A DNA stretch of 64,000 nt from Novipirellula galeiformis (GCF_007860095.1 NZ_SJPT01000001.1:200212-264211); one strand, 5' to 3'; numbered from the stretch's first letter, positions 35,252-45,043 are shown. Notes: generated from the sequence alone by a model not told the origin. A program made the numbers and translations.

Positions 35252-38062
35252 TCAGTGGGTGATGATGAATTCTTTGGTGTTGACCAAGGCCCATAGGATC
35301 GATTCCATGCCGGCGGCTGGTGTGGGAGAATCGTGGATGAACGCTTCGGAAATTTCGCGTTCTTGGTCATCGGGGAACCGGCTTAACGTCCGTAGGTAAG
35401 CGTCTTCAACGAGCCCAGCGACGGTCATGGTTGACGTTCCCGAGGCCTGGGGTTTTGGGTCCAGCTCTTGCCATGATTTGGGATTTTCGATCAGTACATC
35501 GAGTGCGGGGATCTGAAAATCATATTGCTTGAACCGGTTGGCCATCCGGCGGTATTCACGCTCGAGTTGGCTGCGAGTCTTGGTTTGTCGATTGACCGAT
35601 TGAGCATTGAATTGGGTGACGCGTTGAATCATTTGTTTGCGAAAACTGTCGGCAGCACGCGCTGCGGCAACCTGTTTGGGATCGACGCGTTTGTTCGGTC
35701 CGGGAACTCCTAGGGATTCACACGCTTGGGCGACCCAACCGTCTTTGTCGGCGAGTCGCTTGTGCATGTCGGCATCATTGCGCAGGTAGATGGATTGCAG
35801 CAGGCTCGGTGAGTCGCTGCGGTCACAATCGCAATTCGATTCACGTGAGGATTGTCCAAATACCTCCAGTGCAAAGTTTTTCTGATTGCGGTTTTGCACA
35901 ATGCCTTCGCCAATCGCCATTTCGCTGACCTCGCCGCGAAGTCGACTCACTTTTTCATCTGAGCCCGTGGCCAAGACGACGGCGTCATAAACCACTTCGG
36001 CGGGAAGTCGACGCGGCACGTGACGTGAGAAATTGACGCGGTCCAAAGCGTTCGTCGTGTTGGTTTCGGATGATCGGGCGTAGGTTTCGCTGCGGGTGAT
36101 CTCGCGATGTAGCCACTTTAGATCGAAGTCGTGGGCGATAAATTCCGTAGCCAAGTACTCGAGCAGCGGTGCGTTGCTCGGTGGATTCGCCAGGTTCATG
36201 TCGTCCGCGGGATCCACAATCCCGCTGCCGAAGTAGTTGCTCCAAATCCGGTTGACGATCGCTTTGGCAAAGTAGGGGTTGTTTTGATCACGCAGCCACT
36301 GCATCAGCGCGGTCCGGGGGTCTTTGTCGAGCGTCGTGGGTTCGGCTTGGCCCAGGATCGTACCCGAGGGGATTTGAATCGCGGGGATTTGGCGTCCCTT
36401 CTTCTTAGCAGCGGCCCGAGCCTTTTTCGCTTTGTCGGAAATGCCTCGCGTGTTGACGATCAGCTCGCCAAAGGGAACCACCTCTCCCTTTCGTGCCGCG
36501 CTGTAGACGGCTTTGCGAAGATCGCCGTTGGCAAGTTTCTTGCCCTGCGTGATCTCTTTCAACAACGCGTCACGAACCTCCTTGGCATCCGCTCGGACGA
36601 GGTTCTGGTTCATTCGGATCGGAGTGAACAACCGCGAGAATTTTTCAAAGTCATCCTTGGACCATTGGTCAAATGGGTGTTTGTGGCACTGGGCACACTC
36701 GATACGAACGCCGAGAAATGCGTAGGCGAACCCAATCGCTCGCTCTTCGGGCTTTTGAAAGTTGCGGCGTCCCCAGAACAGTGGCATGCCATCGCGTTTG
36801 GCAAAGATCGCTTCATTGCCGGGCGTACACGCTTTCGTCATTTGTTCACAATAATCACGATAGCTTTCGCCTTCCTGGCGATTGTTGGCTTCAACCATTC
36901 CCGCCACGATCTCGTCATAAGGAACATTGGCTTCGAGCCGGTGACGCAGCCATTCGTGCCACAGCCGCGAGCCCGCGTTGCGGATCGGAAGGACGTTGTT
37001 GAGTTGGGTTTCGCTGTTTCCGGTCCAATCGGACATGCGCGTTGCCCACCACGCAGCATAGGCGGGAGAGTCGAGCAAATCTTCGATCAATTTTTCCCGT
37101 TTATCGGTCGCCGTGTCGGCTAAGAATTCGCGGACCGTGTCGCCGGCTGGAAGCATGCCGGTCATGTCGAGTGAAACGCGGCGAATGAACTCAGCGTCCG
37201 TACAGGGGCCCGAGGGAACCACGCCCAGCTTATCAAGCTTCGCTTGAACAAGCCGGTCAATCGGTTGAGCCATTGGGGCTGCGGAGGGACGTGGCTCGCC
37301 AAGCGGACGAATGACGGGGACGGGAACGACCGCATTGTCGTAATAGACCACGATGTGTGTGTCTCCGGGGTCCCCCGAATCGATGTGCCCGTGTTCGTTG
37401 ATCGTGGCGATCGCATCGTTATTGGAGCTAAAACGGCACAGTTCTGTGACCTCTTCGATGCTGCCGTCCTGCCAATGAGCAAACGCTTTCACGTCAACGG
37501 ATTCGCCCGCTTGATGGAACTGGATTTCGGTGGGAGTGACCTCGAGACGTTGCAATAATTGCACCCTTTTCGAATTGAATTTGGCTCCGGATTCGATCCA
37601 GCGACGGAGCACGTGGTGTTCCCAGCTGCCTTTTTCAAATCGTTTACCCCCTTCGTGCATTTCGGCATCGAGTGGTTTCGTTAGGATCAGACTCTCGTCC
37701 ACCTCCGCGGTATCGACACGTCCCCTATGCTCAGCTAACAACGCGTCATGATCCGCTTTAAAGTCATAGCCAAACAATGACAATGCAAAGCCCCCGCGAC
37801 CTTGGAACGACCCGTGGCAGGCGCGTCCGTTGCATCCGAGTCGGCCCAGCAGCGGCGTGATATGTTTTTGAAAGTCGGGGGCCTCTGGCGTATCGGCGCT
37901 CGCAAATCGCTCACTCAGCGGGGCGATCGTTTTCGCAGGGGAGGTTGGTTGTGGCTTCCCGATTGCGGGCTCGGCAATTCCGATCATGGGCCATCCGCCT
38001 AGCAAACAGGCCAATGCAGCGGACGCGATCCAGGGAGACGTTTTCACGGGGATTCGATTCAT
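35252..38062 (-). CDS. DUF1549/DUF1553 (PSCyt2-PSD1) protein with heme-like motifs
   Basis: This 936-residue planctomycete-specific protein has a signal peptide (PWIASAALACLLGG). A haem-like CNGRACHGS segment (C77, C82, H83; C-x4-CH) starts the PSCyt-like region. A bacterial Ig-like segment follows (LEVTPTEIQF onward, near 180-260), then DUF1549 with IECAQCHKHPFDQW (CxxCH), and finally DUF1553 (RNDADMHKRL, RFPDDQEREI). The function of the family is not established; roles in carbohydrate or redox processes at the cell envelope are proposed. ATG 38062 gives the signal peptide; the longer start 38131 does not. The neighbours are a sigma-factor module upstream and DUF1501 downstream. Confidence 0.92.
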   Translation of the reverse strand: MNRIPVKTSPWIASAALACLLGGWPMIGIAEPAIGKPQPTSPAKTIAPLSERFASADTPEAPDFQKHITPLLGRLGCNGRACHGSFQGRGGFALSLFGYDFKADHDALLAEHRGRVDTAEVDESLILTKPLDAEMHEGGKRFEKGSWEHHVLRRWIESGAKFNSKRVQLLQRLEVTPTEIQFHQAGESVDVKAFAHWQDGSIEEVTELCRFSSNNDAIATINEHGHIDSGDPGDTHIVVYYDNAVVPVPVIRPLGEPRPSAAPMAQPIDRLVQAKLDKLGVVPSGPCTDAEFIRRVSLDMTGMLPAGDTVREFLADTATDKREKLIEDLLDSPAYAAWWATRMSDWTGNSETQLNNVLPIRNAGSRLWHEWLRHRLEANVPYDEIVAGMVEANNRQEGESYRDYCEQMTKACTPGNEAIFAKRDGMPLFWGRRNFQKPEERAIGFAYAFLGVRIECAQCHKHPFDQWSKDDFEKFSRLFTPIRMNQNLVRADAKEVRDALLKEITQGKKLANGDLRKAVYSAARKGEVVPFGELIVNTRGISDKAKKARAAAKKKGRQIPAIQIPSGTILGQAEPTTLDKDPRTALMQWLRDQNNPYFAKAIVNRIWSNYFGSGIVDPADDMNLANPPSNAPLLEYLATEFIAHDFDLKWLHREITRSETYARSSETNTTNALDRVNFSRHVPRRLPAEVVYDAVVLATGSDEKVSRLRGEVSEMAIGEGIVQNRNQKNFALEVFGQSSRESNCDCDRSDSPSLLQSIYLRNDADMHKRLADKDGWVAQACESLGVPGPNKRVDPKQVAAARAADSFRKQMIQRVTQFNAQSVNRQTKTRSQLEREYRRMANRFKQYDFQIPALDVLIENPKSWQELDPKPQASGTSTMTVAGLVEDAYLRTLSRFPDDQEREISEAFIHDSPTPAAGMESILWALVNTKEFIITH

Positions 38063-38134
38063 CGAAAATACCAAAGGCCCAAGGAAGGGAGGAAGCGGAC
38101 GTTTCAGGAAACTGCGATGAGATTGCCTCACGCG

Positions 38135-38779
38135 TTACTTGGTCTCTTTTCGCTTCTCGCTGTTTTGGCCTGCGCCACGGAGAAGCTGCTGATAGGTTTT
38201 TTTGAGATGGTTGTCGAGGTTTTGTTGTTTCTCCTTCAGTCTCTCTTCGGCGGTATTCAATTGCCGTTGAGCACGTTCGATTCGTTGTTTCGTGAAGTGA
38301 ATTTCGGCTTCGCTTCGTTTGATTTCCGCTTGGACGAGCTTGCGGATCGCGTCACGAAGCGCTTCGCGATCCTCGTCCCGCTTTCGGACTTTAAACTTTG
38401 CGGCAAGCAATTTTGCCTGCATTTGTGCTCGCAGTAGCTCCGATTCGATCTGGTAGATTTCTTCGTTTCGATTTTTCGCCGTTTCAAGTCGTTTCGCGGA
38501 CTTGGCGAGATCTCGGATCGCATCTTTGTATTGATGCGGTTTTTTCAAGCGGAGTTGATCGAGTACCGGTTTAAGCTCAGGCAGGTGAGTGGCAACCAAT
38601 TCCATCGCCTTGGATTCAAGTTTGGGATCCACTTCGTTGGCTGTCTTGGACTGTGCGTTTTTGGCTGGCGAGGGCATCTCCTCAGCAAATAAAGACGCGG
38701 GCGTGCAAGGCGTTGCCCACAACACGGTGATCGTGAACAGCAGGCCAACGAAGGCAGTCCGCCCGTGAAACTTAACCAT
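38135..38779 (-). CDS. Exported coiled-coil protein of the sigma-factor operon
   Basis: This 214-residue protein has a signal peptide (GRTAFVGLLFTITVLWATPC). After it comes an almost uninterrupted, heavily charged helix (ELLRAQMQAKLLAAKF, RDAIRKLVQAEIKRSEAEI, RQLNTAEERLKEKQQNL), so a long coiled coil is expected. ATG 38779 overlaps the end of the upstream gene by eight bases and has AGGAG ten bases before it; the longer frame from 38968 is rejected. The family is not recognised. Its place between a probable anti-sigma gene and PSCyt/DUF1553 suggests a periplasmic partner. Confidence 0.8.
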   Translation of the reverse strand: MVKFHGRTAFVGLLFTITVLWATPCTPASLFAEEMPSPAKNAQSKTANEVDPKLESKAMELVATHLPELKPVLDQLRLKKPHQYKDAIRDLAKSAKRLETAKNRNEEIYQIESELLRAQMQAKLLAAKFKVRKRDEDREALRDAIRKLVQAEIKRSEAEIHFTKQRIERAQRQLNTAEERLKEKQQNLDNHLKKTYQQLLRGAGQNSEKRKETK

Positions 38780-39332
38780 CAATTTGTTCTCCTGCGTCGA
38801 TGCCCGCGACGAGCCATGCGAGTGTCGAATCATCCTCGACCCCATCGGCTTCCGCACTGAAAATCTCTTCACTTGATTCGAGTGCAAAATCCCCTGTTGC
38901 GAATTCGGGTAAGCGGTCATTGTTAAATTCGAACGTCGATTCCGATTGCACCCAAGCTTGAGCGACAAGCGTTACTTCGTTCGAGAGCGGTTGGGGGTTG
39001 GATGCGTCGTCCGAGCGATCGCGGAGCGGATTGCCGATGATGAATGCAAACATGACTGACGCTGCCAACGTCATTGCCGCCAATCCCCATCGCCACCCAT
39101 TGGAAGGGCGTGAGAGGGACACGTGGTTGGGTTGCCGTAGTGTGACCGAAGGCAGATCGGTTTTGACTTCGGCAACCCGATGAAGCATCTCGGCCATCAA
39201 TGCCAACTCGTCTCCCAGCGATTCATGCTCGCGGAGTTGGTTTTGAAATTCGGGCAATTCATCGGCGGGGAGCTCACCGAGCAGATACAGGAGGCATTGG
39301 TCGCTCCAAGCAGTGTTGGGGTGGCGGTTCAT
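38772..39332 (-). CDS. Probable anti-sigma factor with one membrane helix
   Basis: This 186-residue protein has a short cytoplasmic N-terminal domain (CLLYLLGELPADELPEFQNQL) reminiscent of anti-sigma domains. One transmembrane helix at about 81-101 (WGLAAMTLAASVMFAFIIG) and an acidic outer tail follow. It overlaps the ECF sigma gene by four bases, the classical arrangement for a sigma/anti-sigma pair. No zinc-binding HxxxCxxC motif is present, so it is not the ZAS type. The role is inferred from topology and context. Confidence 0.7.
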   Translation of the reverse strand: MNRHPNTAWSDQCLLYLLGELPADELPEFQNQLREHESLGDELALMAEMLHRVAEVKTDLPSVTLRQPNHVSLSRPSNGWRWGLAAMTLAASVMFAFIIGNPLRDRSDDASNPQPLSNEVTLVAQAWVQSESTFEFNNDRLPEFATGDFALESSEEIFSAEADGVEDDSTLAWLVAGIDAGEQIDG

Positions 39333-39946
39333 GGTTGTTTGCCTTTTTTGCGGTCGCGCTGAACGGTATCACGCTGAACGCAATCACTCATTTCGCTGTC
39401 GTTCTTTTCAATCTCGCCCTTATCGATCTCGCCGCGCAGCCGTTGTAGTGCTCGTCTCATGTGGGTCAGCGCAGTTCCGAGTGGGATTTCGAGATGGTCA
39501 GCGATTTGTTGAAACGTGAGGTTTTCGTTGATTCGAAGCCGGATGATTTGCTGCCAGTTCGTAGGCAGATTTTTGATCGCTTGGCCGAGTTGTTGGGCGG
39601 TTTCATCGGCGACGAGGTGTTCGAGATGGTTAGGGGCCGGGGCGTGGGGGAGCGAGGTGGCTTGCTTTTCGAGGATTCGCTTGGTGGTGGATTGATCGCG
39701 CCAATGGCGTGCGGACTCATTTGCAGCGACCCGAAACAACCATGCTCGGCGAGCGATCCGAGGGACCTCGTCTCGCTGTTGAACCGTCTTGATAAAGATC
39801 GTTTGCAGGCAATCCTCGACATCGGCTTCTTGAGCGAGTCGGCGGCGCAAGAAGGCGCGAAGCGTCGGCTCGGATTCCAAGAAAACCCGTTGCCACGCTC
39901 CGTCGGAGTCCTCGCTTTCCGCGTTGTCGGGAGTCTTCGTGCTCAT
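39329..39946 (-). CDS. ECF-type RNA polymerase sigma factor
   Basis: This 205-residue sigma-70 factor of the extracytoplasmic-function type has region 2 as RRRLAQEADVEDCLQTIFIK followed by RRAWLFRVAANESARHWRDQ. Region 4 is INENLTFQQIADHLEIPLGT then ALTHMRRALQRLR, a helix-turn-helix that reads -35 elements. The last 25 residues are a charged tail (SDCVQRDTVQRDRKKGK). It is the first gene of the operon and overlaps the probable anti-sigma gene by four bases. It should direct RNA polymerase to a regulon that probably includes its own operon. Confidence 0.92.
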   Translation of the reverse strand: MSTKTPDNAESEDSDGAWQRVFLESEPTLRAFLRRRLAQEADVEDCLQTIFIKTVQQRDEVPRIARRAWLFRVAANESARHWRDQSTTKRILEKQATSLPHAPAPNHLEHLVADETAQQLGQAIKNLPTNWQQIIRLRINENLTFQQIADHLEIPLGTALTHMRRALQRLRGEIDKGEIEKNDSEMSDCVQRDTVQRDRKKGKQP

Positions 39947-40021
39947 AGTTCCGTCGTTACGCTAAACAAGATGCGCCACGCGGACCGATTATTTCACGTC
40001 CGACAGAATTTTAGCGAAAAA

Positions 40022-41134
40022 CTATTTCCAGCATTCGACAATCGCGTATTGCTTGCCTGGCGTGACGGTGATGTCGTGCCATTGGGTGACAAGGTTTTCC
40101 TCGTACCAAGAGGCTTGTTTGGTGACGACAAATAGTCGTCCCCCCGGCCGCAGGGCCTGTTTCGCTGCCTCGACAAACAGGCGTGCGATACGAAAGTTGG
40201 CGTAGTACGGCGGGTTGCATACCGCAACATCGTAGCTACCCGGCGCATCGCACTGGCCGTCACAGGTCAGCCGAGCGTGGAAGTCGTTGAGCTCGTTCTT
40301 CAACGCCCCTCGTCGTGTGCACTGAATCGCCCGAGCGTTGCTGTCGATTGCCAACGTATGGATTCCCTTGGCTTGTTTGGCTAACGAGAGTGAAACCGAT
40401 CCACAGCCACATCCAATGTCGATCACGCGTTCGCCCGCCTCGATTGTGACCGCTTCCATTAACGCTTTGGCGCCCCCGTCGAGTCGTCGATGCGAGAAGA
40501 CTCCGGGACGAGTGGTTGCAGTGATCGATACTCCGCGACTGCGAAAGCTGAATTCACAATCGAACTGGCGTTGTCGTTTCAATTCACCCTCTTTACGAAG
40601 CACGTAGACGACCGCCGCATCAGATCGGATCACGGTCACCTTGGTTCCGAAGGCTTTGAGTTGATCGTGCAGCCAGGTATCGTTGGGATTGTCCACCGAT
40701 GTAACCAATCGTCCTCCCATGACGAGATTCGAATAGGCTTGCTGAAGCAAATCGCGTTGCAGTTCGGCTTCACCTCGAATCGAACAGGGGATCAACGCGA
40801 GGTCGAATTCTTCGTTTGGTAAATCGGTGTCGCACAGGATCGCCAGTTGATGATCGGCTTTGGGCGTGGTCGTCGGAGTCCATGAGGGTTCATCCGCGTG
40901 ATGATCGGCGATCGCCAAATGCTGTTGAAATTGATCGAGATACCACAGGGATACCGAGGCATCGCTGCGTTCTCGGTAGAGCGTACGGGCGGCTTGTCCG
41001 CGGCCCATCGATGTGCTGAGGATGCGTTTGCCGGGTAAGTCCTTGGCCACGTCCAACAGTGCGGATTCGGCGATTCTCGCTGGTAAGCGTGGCGGAGTTG
41101 CGTTGGGGGTGTCGTTCATTATCTTATTAGCCAA
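40022..41134 (-). CDS. RsmC/RlmG-like class I SAM-dependent methyltransferase
   Basis: This 370-residue protein has two domains: a degenerate methyltransferase-like N-terminal half and an active C-terminal half. The SAM motif VIDIGCGCGS is at 237-246 and the catalytic NPPY at 307-310. The linker RPGVFSHRRLDGGAKAL matches the RsmC/RlmG layout for rRNA guanine-N2 methyltransferases. NPPY with YANF after it is slightly different from the NPPFH of RsmC, so the exact rRNA target is open. ATG 41134 overlaps the Nramp-like gene; ATG 41119 is an alternative start. Confidence 0.85.
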   Translation of the reverse strand: MANKIMNDTPNATPPRLPARIAESALLDVAKDLPGKRILSTSMGRGQAARTLYRERSDASVSLWYLDQFQQHLAIADHHADEPSWTPTTTPKADHQLAILCDTDLPNEEFDLALIPCSIRGEAELQRDLLQQAYSNLVMGGRLVTSVDNPNDTWLHDQLKAFGTKVTVIRSDAAVVYVLRKEGELKRQRQFDCEFSFRSRGVSITATTRPGVFSHRRLDGGAKALMEAVTIEAGERVIDIGCGCGSVSLSLAKQAKGIHTLAIDSNARAIQCTRRGALKNELNDFHARLTCDGQCDAPGSYDVAVCNPPYYANFRIARLFVEAAKQALRPGGRLFVVTKQASWYEENLVTQWHDITVTPGKQYAIVECWK

Positions 41135-42734
41135 GGAATTTTTCCACGACGGTCCATGTCCCGGTGACCAGCATTGCGGTGGCGGAGAGCCACAGCATGA
41201 TGTCCCACAGGGTTCCCGGCGTCAGTTCGGGTCGAGAGCGATGGTAGCGAAAGTACAGTGCCGCACCGGCCAGCATGGGAAGCATGATGCCTTGAGCCAC
41301 ACCGCTAAGTAAAACCAATTGAGCCGGTGCGGGGAACGCGAGGTAAATCAAGAGGCATAAGATCGGAAAGCCTCCGCTAAGCCAGCGGATCCACTTTTCT
41401 CGTGTTTGCGGATCGTCAGCGATTAGCCCGACGACGCACATTGCGTCGGAGAAGGTTCTCGCGTGGCTGGCGTTGGCAACAAAGAACGTCGAGTAGAGGA
41501 CCGCGAAGGCACCAAACAAGAAGATTGCCGATGCCCATTGGGAAAACACCGGGACGAACATCACTGCCAACGTTCGGACCATGTTGTCTTTTTCAGGGTT
41601 CAGTCCCACGCGATGCAAGATCGCCGCGCCAAGCAAATAAAAGGTGATCGTTGCAAACGTATAGACCACCATTGCGCCCCAGGCGTCGACTTGCATGACC
41701 CGCATCCAGCCCGTCGCTCGGCGCAGCCAAGCGGTCGATCCGTCATCGCGGCCGACAAATCGAGCGTACCCTTTTTCCAGGCACCAATAGGGATAGACGA
41801 CAAGCTCCGCAGCACCGACGCCGATGATGCCAAACGTCGCCAGCGCGGTTCCGATCGGACGTGCATTTCCACTCGCTCCGTCACCCGGTTCCGAGGGCAG
41901 TCGGAATTGCAACCCGTGGATGAATTCCGCAAGGCTGACACGGAAATCGGGCTGGTCTTGCAGGAAATAGAGATTGGTGATCGTCAGCAAGGTGAACGAG
42001 GCGACCAGGATCGTCGCCAACGATTGAATCAATCCGTAGCGGCCCACCCAGAGCACCGCACTGGTGAACAGGGCCACGACGATGGCCCAGATCGCGGCAT
42101 CGTTGGCCGCCGTGATGTTTTCGGCCGTGACGGTTTCGCTGGGGATGGTTTCGCTGGTGGGGGGCTGATGTTGGTCGCGGTAATTTTTTTTACTCGCGGC
42201 AATTTGTTGCTCTGCTTGGGAGACGTCGACGGTGATGTCGTCCGGCGCGTAGCGTTGGAACTGCAACAGCGTTTCCGCATCGGCGATTTCGTTGTAATCA
42301 GCGCCACGCTGTGTCAACGGCACGCTGATCGCCAAGGATTGGCCGACCCCGCCGACAATACCGCCGAGTTGACTAATGCTGGCGATCCACATCAGTACCC
42401 AGTACCAGACCAACCAATTGCCTCGTCCACGAATCCGTGGTCCAGGAACCTCATCGAGGGCACGGAGCGTGGTTTTGCCGCTGACGATCGCATAGCGACC
42501 GAACTCGATTTGTGCGAATACCTTTACGACGCAGCCCAGGATGATGAGCCACAGTAGACTGAATCCCGCTTCGGCACCGGTCTTGGTGGTCGCGATCAGT
42601 TCTCCGCTGCCCACAATTGATCCCGCGACGATCAACCCTGGGCCGATACAGCGAATGATCGGGAGCATCCGTGTCGGCGGCTCCAACGTCGAGGCGGAGT
42701 CATCATGACGGATCGCGTCCTTGGGGTGTGTCAT
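41127..42734 (-). CDS. Divergent Nramp-family transporter
   Basis: This 535-residue integral membrane protein has about 11 hydrophobic segments. The first helix, GPGLIVAGSIVGSGELI (31-47), and QIEFGRYAI match Nramp. However, the metal-binding DPGN of helix 1 is replaced by GSGE, and the helix 6 MPH is replaced by YPY in GAAELVVYPYWCLEKG. Substrate preference is therefore probably not manganese or iron as in classical MntH. A soluble insertion of about 65 residues (near 145-210) follows helix 4. It lies downstream of the decarboxylase gene and overlaps the methyltransferase start by eight bases. Confidence 0.85.
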   Translation of the reverse strand: MTHPKDAIRHDDSASTLEPPTRMLPIIRCIGPGLIVAGSIVGSGELIATTKTGAEAGFSLLWLIILGCVVKVFAQIEFGRYAIVSGKTTLRALDEVPGPRIRGRGNWLVWYWVLMWIASISQLGGIVGGVGQSLAISVPLTQRGADYNEIADAETLLQFQRYAPDDITVDVSQAEQQIAASKKNYRDQHQPPTSETIPSETVTAENITAANDAAIWAIVVALFTSAVLWVGRYGLIQSLATILVASFTLLTITNLYFLQDQPDFRVSLAEFIHGLQFRLPSEPGDGASGNARPIGTALATFGIIGVGAAELVVYPYWCLEKGYARFVGRDDGSTAWLRRATGWMRVMQVDAWGAMVVYTFATITFYLLGAAILHRVGLNPEKDNMVRTLAVMFVPVFSQWASAIFLFGAFAVLYSTFFVANASHARTFSDAMCVVGLIADDPQTREKWIRWLSGGFPILCLLIYLAFPAPAQLVLLSGVAQGIMLPMLAGAALYFRYHRSRPELTPGTLWDIMLWLSATAMLVTGTWTVVEKFLG

Positions 42735-42787
42735 GAGTGATTTTGGGTATCAGGTTCGTTGGGGTAGGGCGGTCTTGCCTCCTGCCG

Positions 42788-45043
42788 CTACCGTACACAA
42801 TCGACGTAGTATTGGCGTTGTCCGTTGACGTTTTCTTCGACCAAGCCATGGATGTCCGCGTGGAATCCAGGGAATTGTTGATTGAACGCTCTGGCAAATT
42901 GTAGGTACTTGACGATGGTTTTGTTGAACCTTTCTCCAGGAATTAAGAGCGGAATTCCAGGCGGATAGGGCGTTAATAGCACGGCCGTCGCACGCCCTTC
43001 GAGCTCATCGATCTCCACGCGATCAATCTCACGATGCGTCATCATCGCATAAGCATCCGAGGGCTTCATTGCCGGTTGCATTGGCGACAAATACATTTCG
43101 GTGGTCACGCGAGCGATGTCATGGTGCTTGTAGGTGTCGTGAATCTGTTGGCAAAGGTTTTTCAGCCCGATGGATTCATAGCTTGGGAACGCTTGACAGA
43201 ATTCCGGCAAGATCTTCCACATGGGTACATTTTTGTCGTAGTCATCCTTGAACTGTTGCAACGCGCTGAGCAGCGTGTTCCAGCGTCCTTTGGTGATCCC
43301 GATCGTGAACATGATGAAAAATGAATAGAGTCCCGTCTTCTCGACGACCACTCCATGTTCAGCCAGATAGCGAGTGACGATCGAAGCGGGGATGCCGGTT
43401 TCGGCAAACTGGCCATTCACGCTCAGCCCCGGAGTGACGAGCGTGGCTTTAATGGGGTCGAGCATGTTGAAGCCCGCGGCTAGGTTGCCGAACCCGTGCC
43501 AATTATCATCGGGACGCAAGATCCAATCTTCTTGGTTGCCAATTCCTTCTTCGTTGATCTCGTCGGGACCCCAAACTTGGAACCACCAATCGTCGCCCCA
43601 TTCCGCGTCGACCTTGCGCATCGCACGTCGGAAGTTTAGCGCTTCGGCGATCGATTCTTCGACCAACGCGGTCCCGCCGGGCGGTTCCATCATCGCGGCG
43701 GCGACGTCGCATGAGGCAATGATGGCGTATTGAGGTGAGGTCGAGGAGTGCATCAAATAGGCTTCGTTGAAGACGTGCCGATCGAGTTTCTGTGTCTCCG
43801 ATTCTTTGACCAAGATCTGTGACGCCTGCGAGATGCCGGCGAGCAGTTTGTGGGTCGAATGGGTCGCGAAGACCATCGAGTCTTTGCATCGGGGGCGATC
43901 GCGTCCTAACGCATGCATGTTTTGATAGAAATCGTGGAACGTGGCATGAGGCAGCCAAGCTTCATCGAAATGCAGTGTGTCGATTTGGCCATCGAGTAGT
44001 TCTTTGAGCATTTCAACGTTGTAGACCACACCGTCGTAGGTGCTTTGCGTGATCGTCAAAATTCGCGGTTTGCGATCGGGATGGGCCGCTTGGGCTTCGC
44101 GTGCAAACGGATTGGCTTCAATTTTCTTCTGGATGTTCTCGGGGCGAAACTCATCCAACGCAATCGGCCCGATCAAGCCCAGATTGTTGCGGGTGGGTGT
44201 CAAGAAGACGGGAACGGCACCCGTCATGATGATCGCGTGCAAAATCGATTTGTGGCAATTGCGGTCCACCACGACAATGTCACCCGAAGCGACGGTCGAA
44301 TGCCAAACCATCTTGTTGGAGGTCGACGTGCCGTTGGTCACAAAGAAACAATGATCCGCATTGAAAATTCTGGCGGCGTTGTGCTCCGACGCCGCAACCG
44401 GTCCGGTGTGGTCCAAGAGTTGTCCCAGTTCTTCGACCGCGTTACAGACATCGGCACGGAGCATGTTTTCGCCGAAGAACTGGTGAAACATTTGCCCCAC
44501 AGGACTCTTCAAGAAGGCGACGCCTCCGGAGTGACCGGGGCAATGCCAGGAATACGATCCGTCGTTGGCATAATCCACCAAGGCGCGGAAAAACGGCGGA
44601 GCCAAACCATCGGTGTAGGAGCGTGCTTCACGCAGGATATGCCGAGCGACGAACTCCGGTGTGTCTTCGAACATGTGAATGAAACCGTGCAGCTCTCGCA
44701 GGATGTCATTCGGGATGTGGCTCGACGTCCGCGTCTCGCCATACAAAAAGATTGGAATGTCGTTGTTCTTAAAGCGTATCTCTTGAATGAAGGCACGCAG
44801 ATTCGCGATCGCCGCTTCTTCGGTGTCCGGGGTCAAGAATTCTTCGTCATCGATCGATAGAATGAACGCGGAGGCACGGGATTGTTGCTGCGCGAATTGC
44901 GACAGATCGCCGTAGCTGGTTGCACCGATCACCTCGGCCCCTTCGCCCTCCATCGCCTGGGCGAGCGCACGGATGCCCAAACCGGAGGTGTTCTCGGAGC
45001 GAAAGTCTTCGTCAATGATTAGAACGGGAAAGCGAAATTTCAT
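42788..45043 (-). CDS. Orn/Lys/Arg family decarboxylase (LdcA/AdiA-like)
   Basis: This 751-residue fold-type I PLP enzyme has a wing domain (about 1-135, beginning FPVLIIDEDFR), a catalytic core and a C-terminal domain. WHCPGHSGG (166-174), HFDEAWLPHATFHDFY (358-373) and ATHSTHKLL place the PLP lysine at K399. The length and the HFDEAWLPHA block resemble Pseudomonas LdcA lysine decarboxylase, but AdiA arginine decarboxylase is close, so the amino acid is not decided. It makes a polyamine such as cadaverine or agmatine and consumes protons. ATG 45043 starts the wing domain cleanly. Confidence 0.9.
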   Translation of the reverse strand: MKFRFPVLIIDEDFRSENTSGLGIRALAQAMEGEGAEVIGATSYGDLSQFAQQQSRASAFILSIDDEEFLTPDTEEAAIANLRAFIQEIRFKNNDIPIFLYGETRTSSHIPNDILRELHGFIHMFEDTPEFVARHILREARSYTDGLAPPFFRALVDYANDGSYSWHCPGHSGGVAFLKSPVGQMFHQFFGENMLRADVCNAVEELGQLLDHTGPVAASEHNAARIFNADHCFFVTNGTSTSNKMVWHSTVASGDIVVVDRNCHKSILHAIIMTGAVPVFLTPTRNNLGLIGPIALDEFRPENIQKKIEANPFAREAQAAHPDRKPRILTITQSTYDGVVYNVEMLKELLDGQIDTLHFDEAWLPHATFHDFYQNMHALGRDRPRCKDSMVFATHSTHKLLAGISQASQILVKESETQKLDRHVFNEAYLMHSSTSPQYAIIASCDVAAAMMEPPGGTALVEESIAEALNFRRAMRKVDAEWGDDWWFQVWGPDEINEEGIGNQEDWILRPDDNWHGFGNLAAGFNMLDPIKATLVTPGLSVNGQFAETGIPASIVTRYLAEHGVVVEKTGLYSFFIMFTIGITKGRWNTLLSALQQFKDDYDKNVPMWKILPEFCQAFPSYESIGLKNLCQQIHDTYKHHDIARVTTEMYLSPMQPAMKPSDAYAMMTHREIDRVEIDELEGRATAVLLTPYPPGIPLLIPGERFNKTIVKYLQFARAFNQQFPGFHADIHGLVEENVNGQRQYYVDCVR

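Noticed and set aside
41463-42557. 364-residue + strand frame opposite the Nramp-like gene
   Set aside because: It is antisense to conserved transmembrane coding sequence and is rich in low-complexity charged residues.
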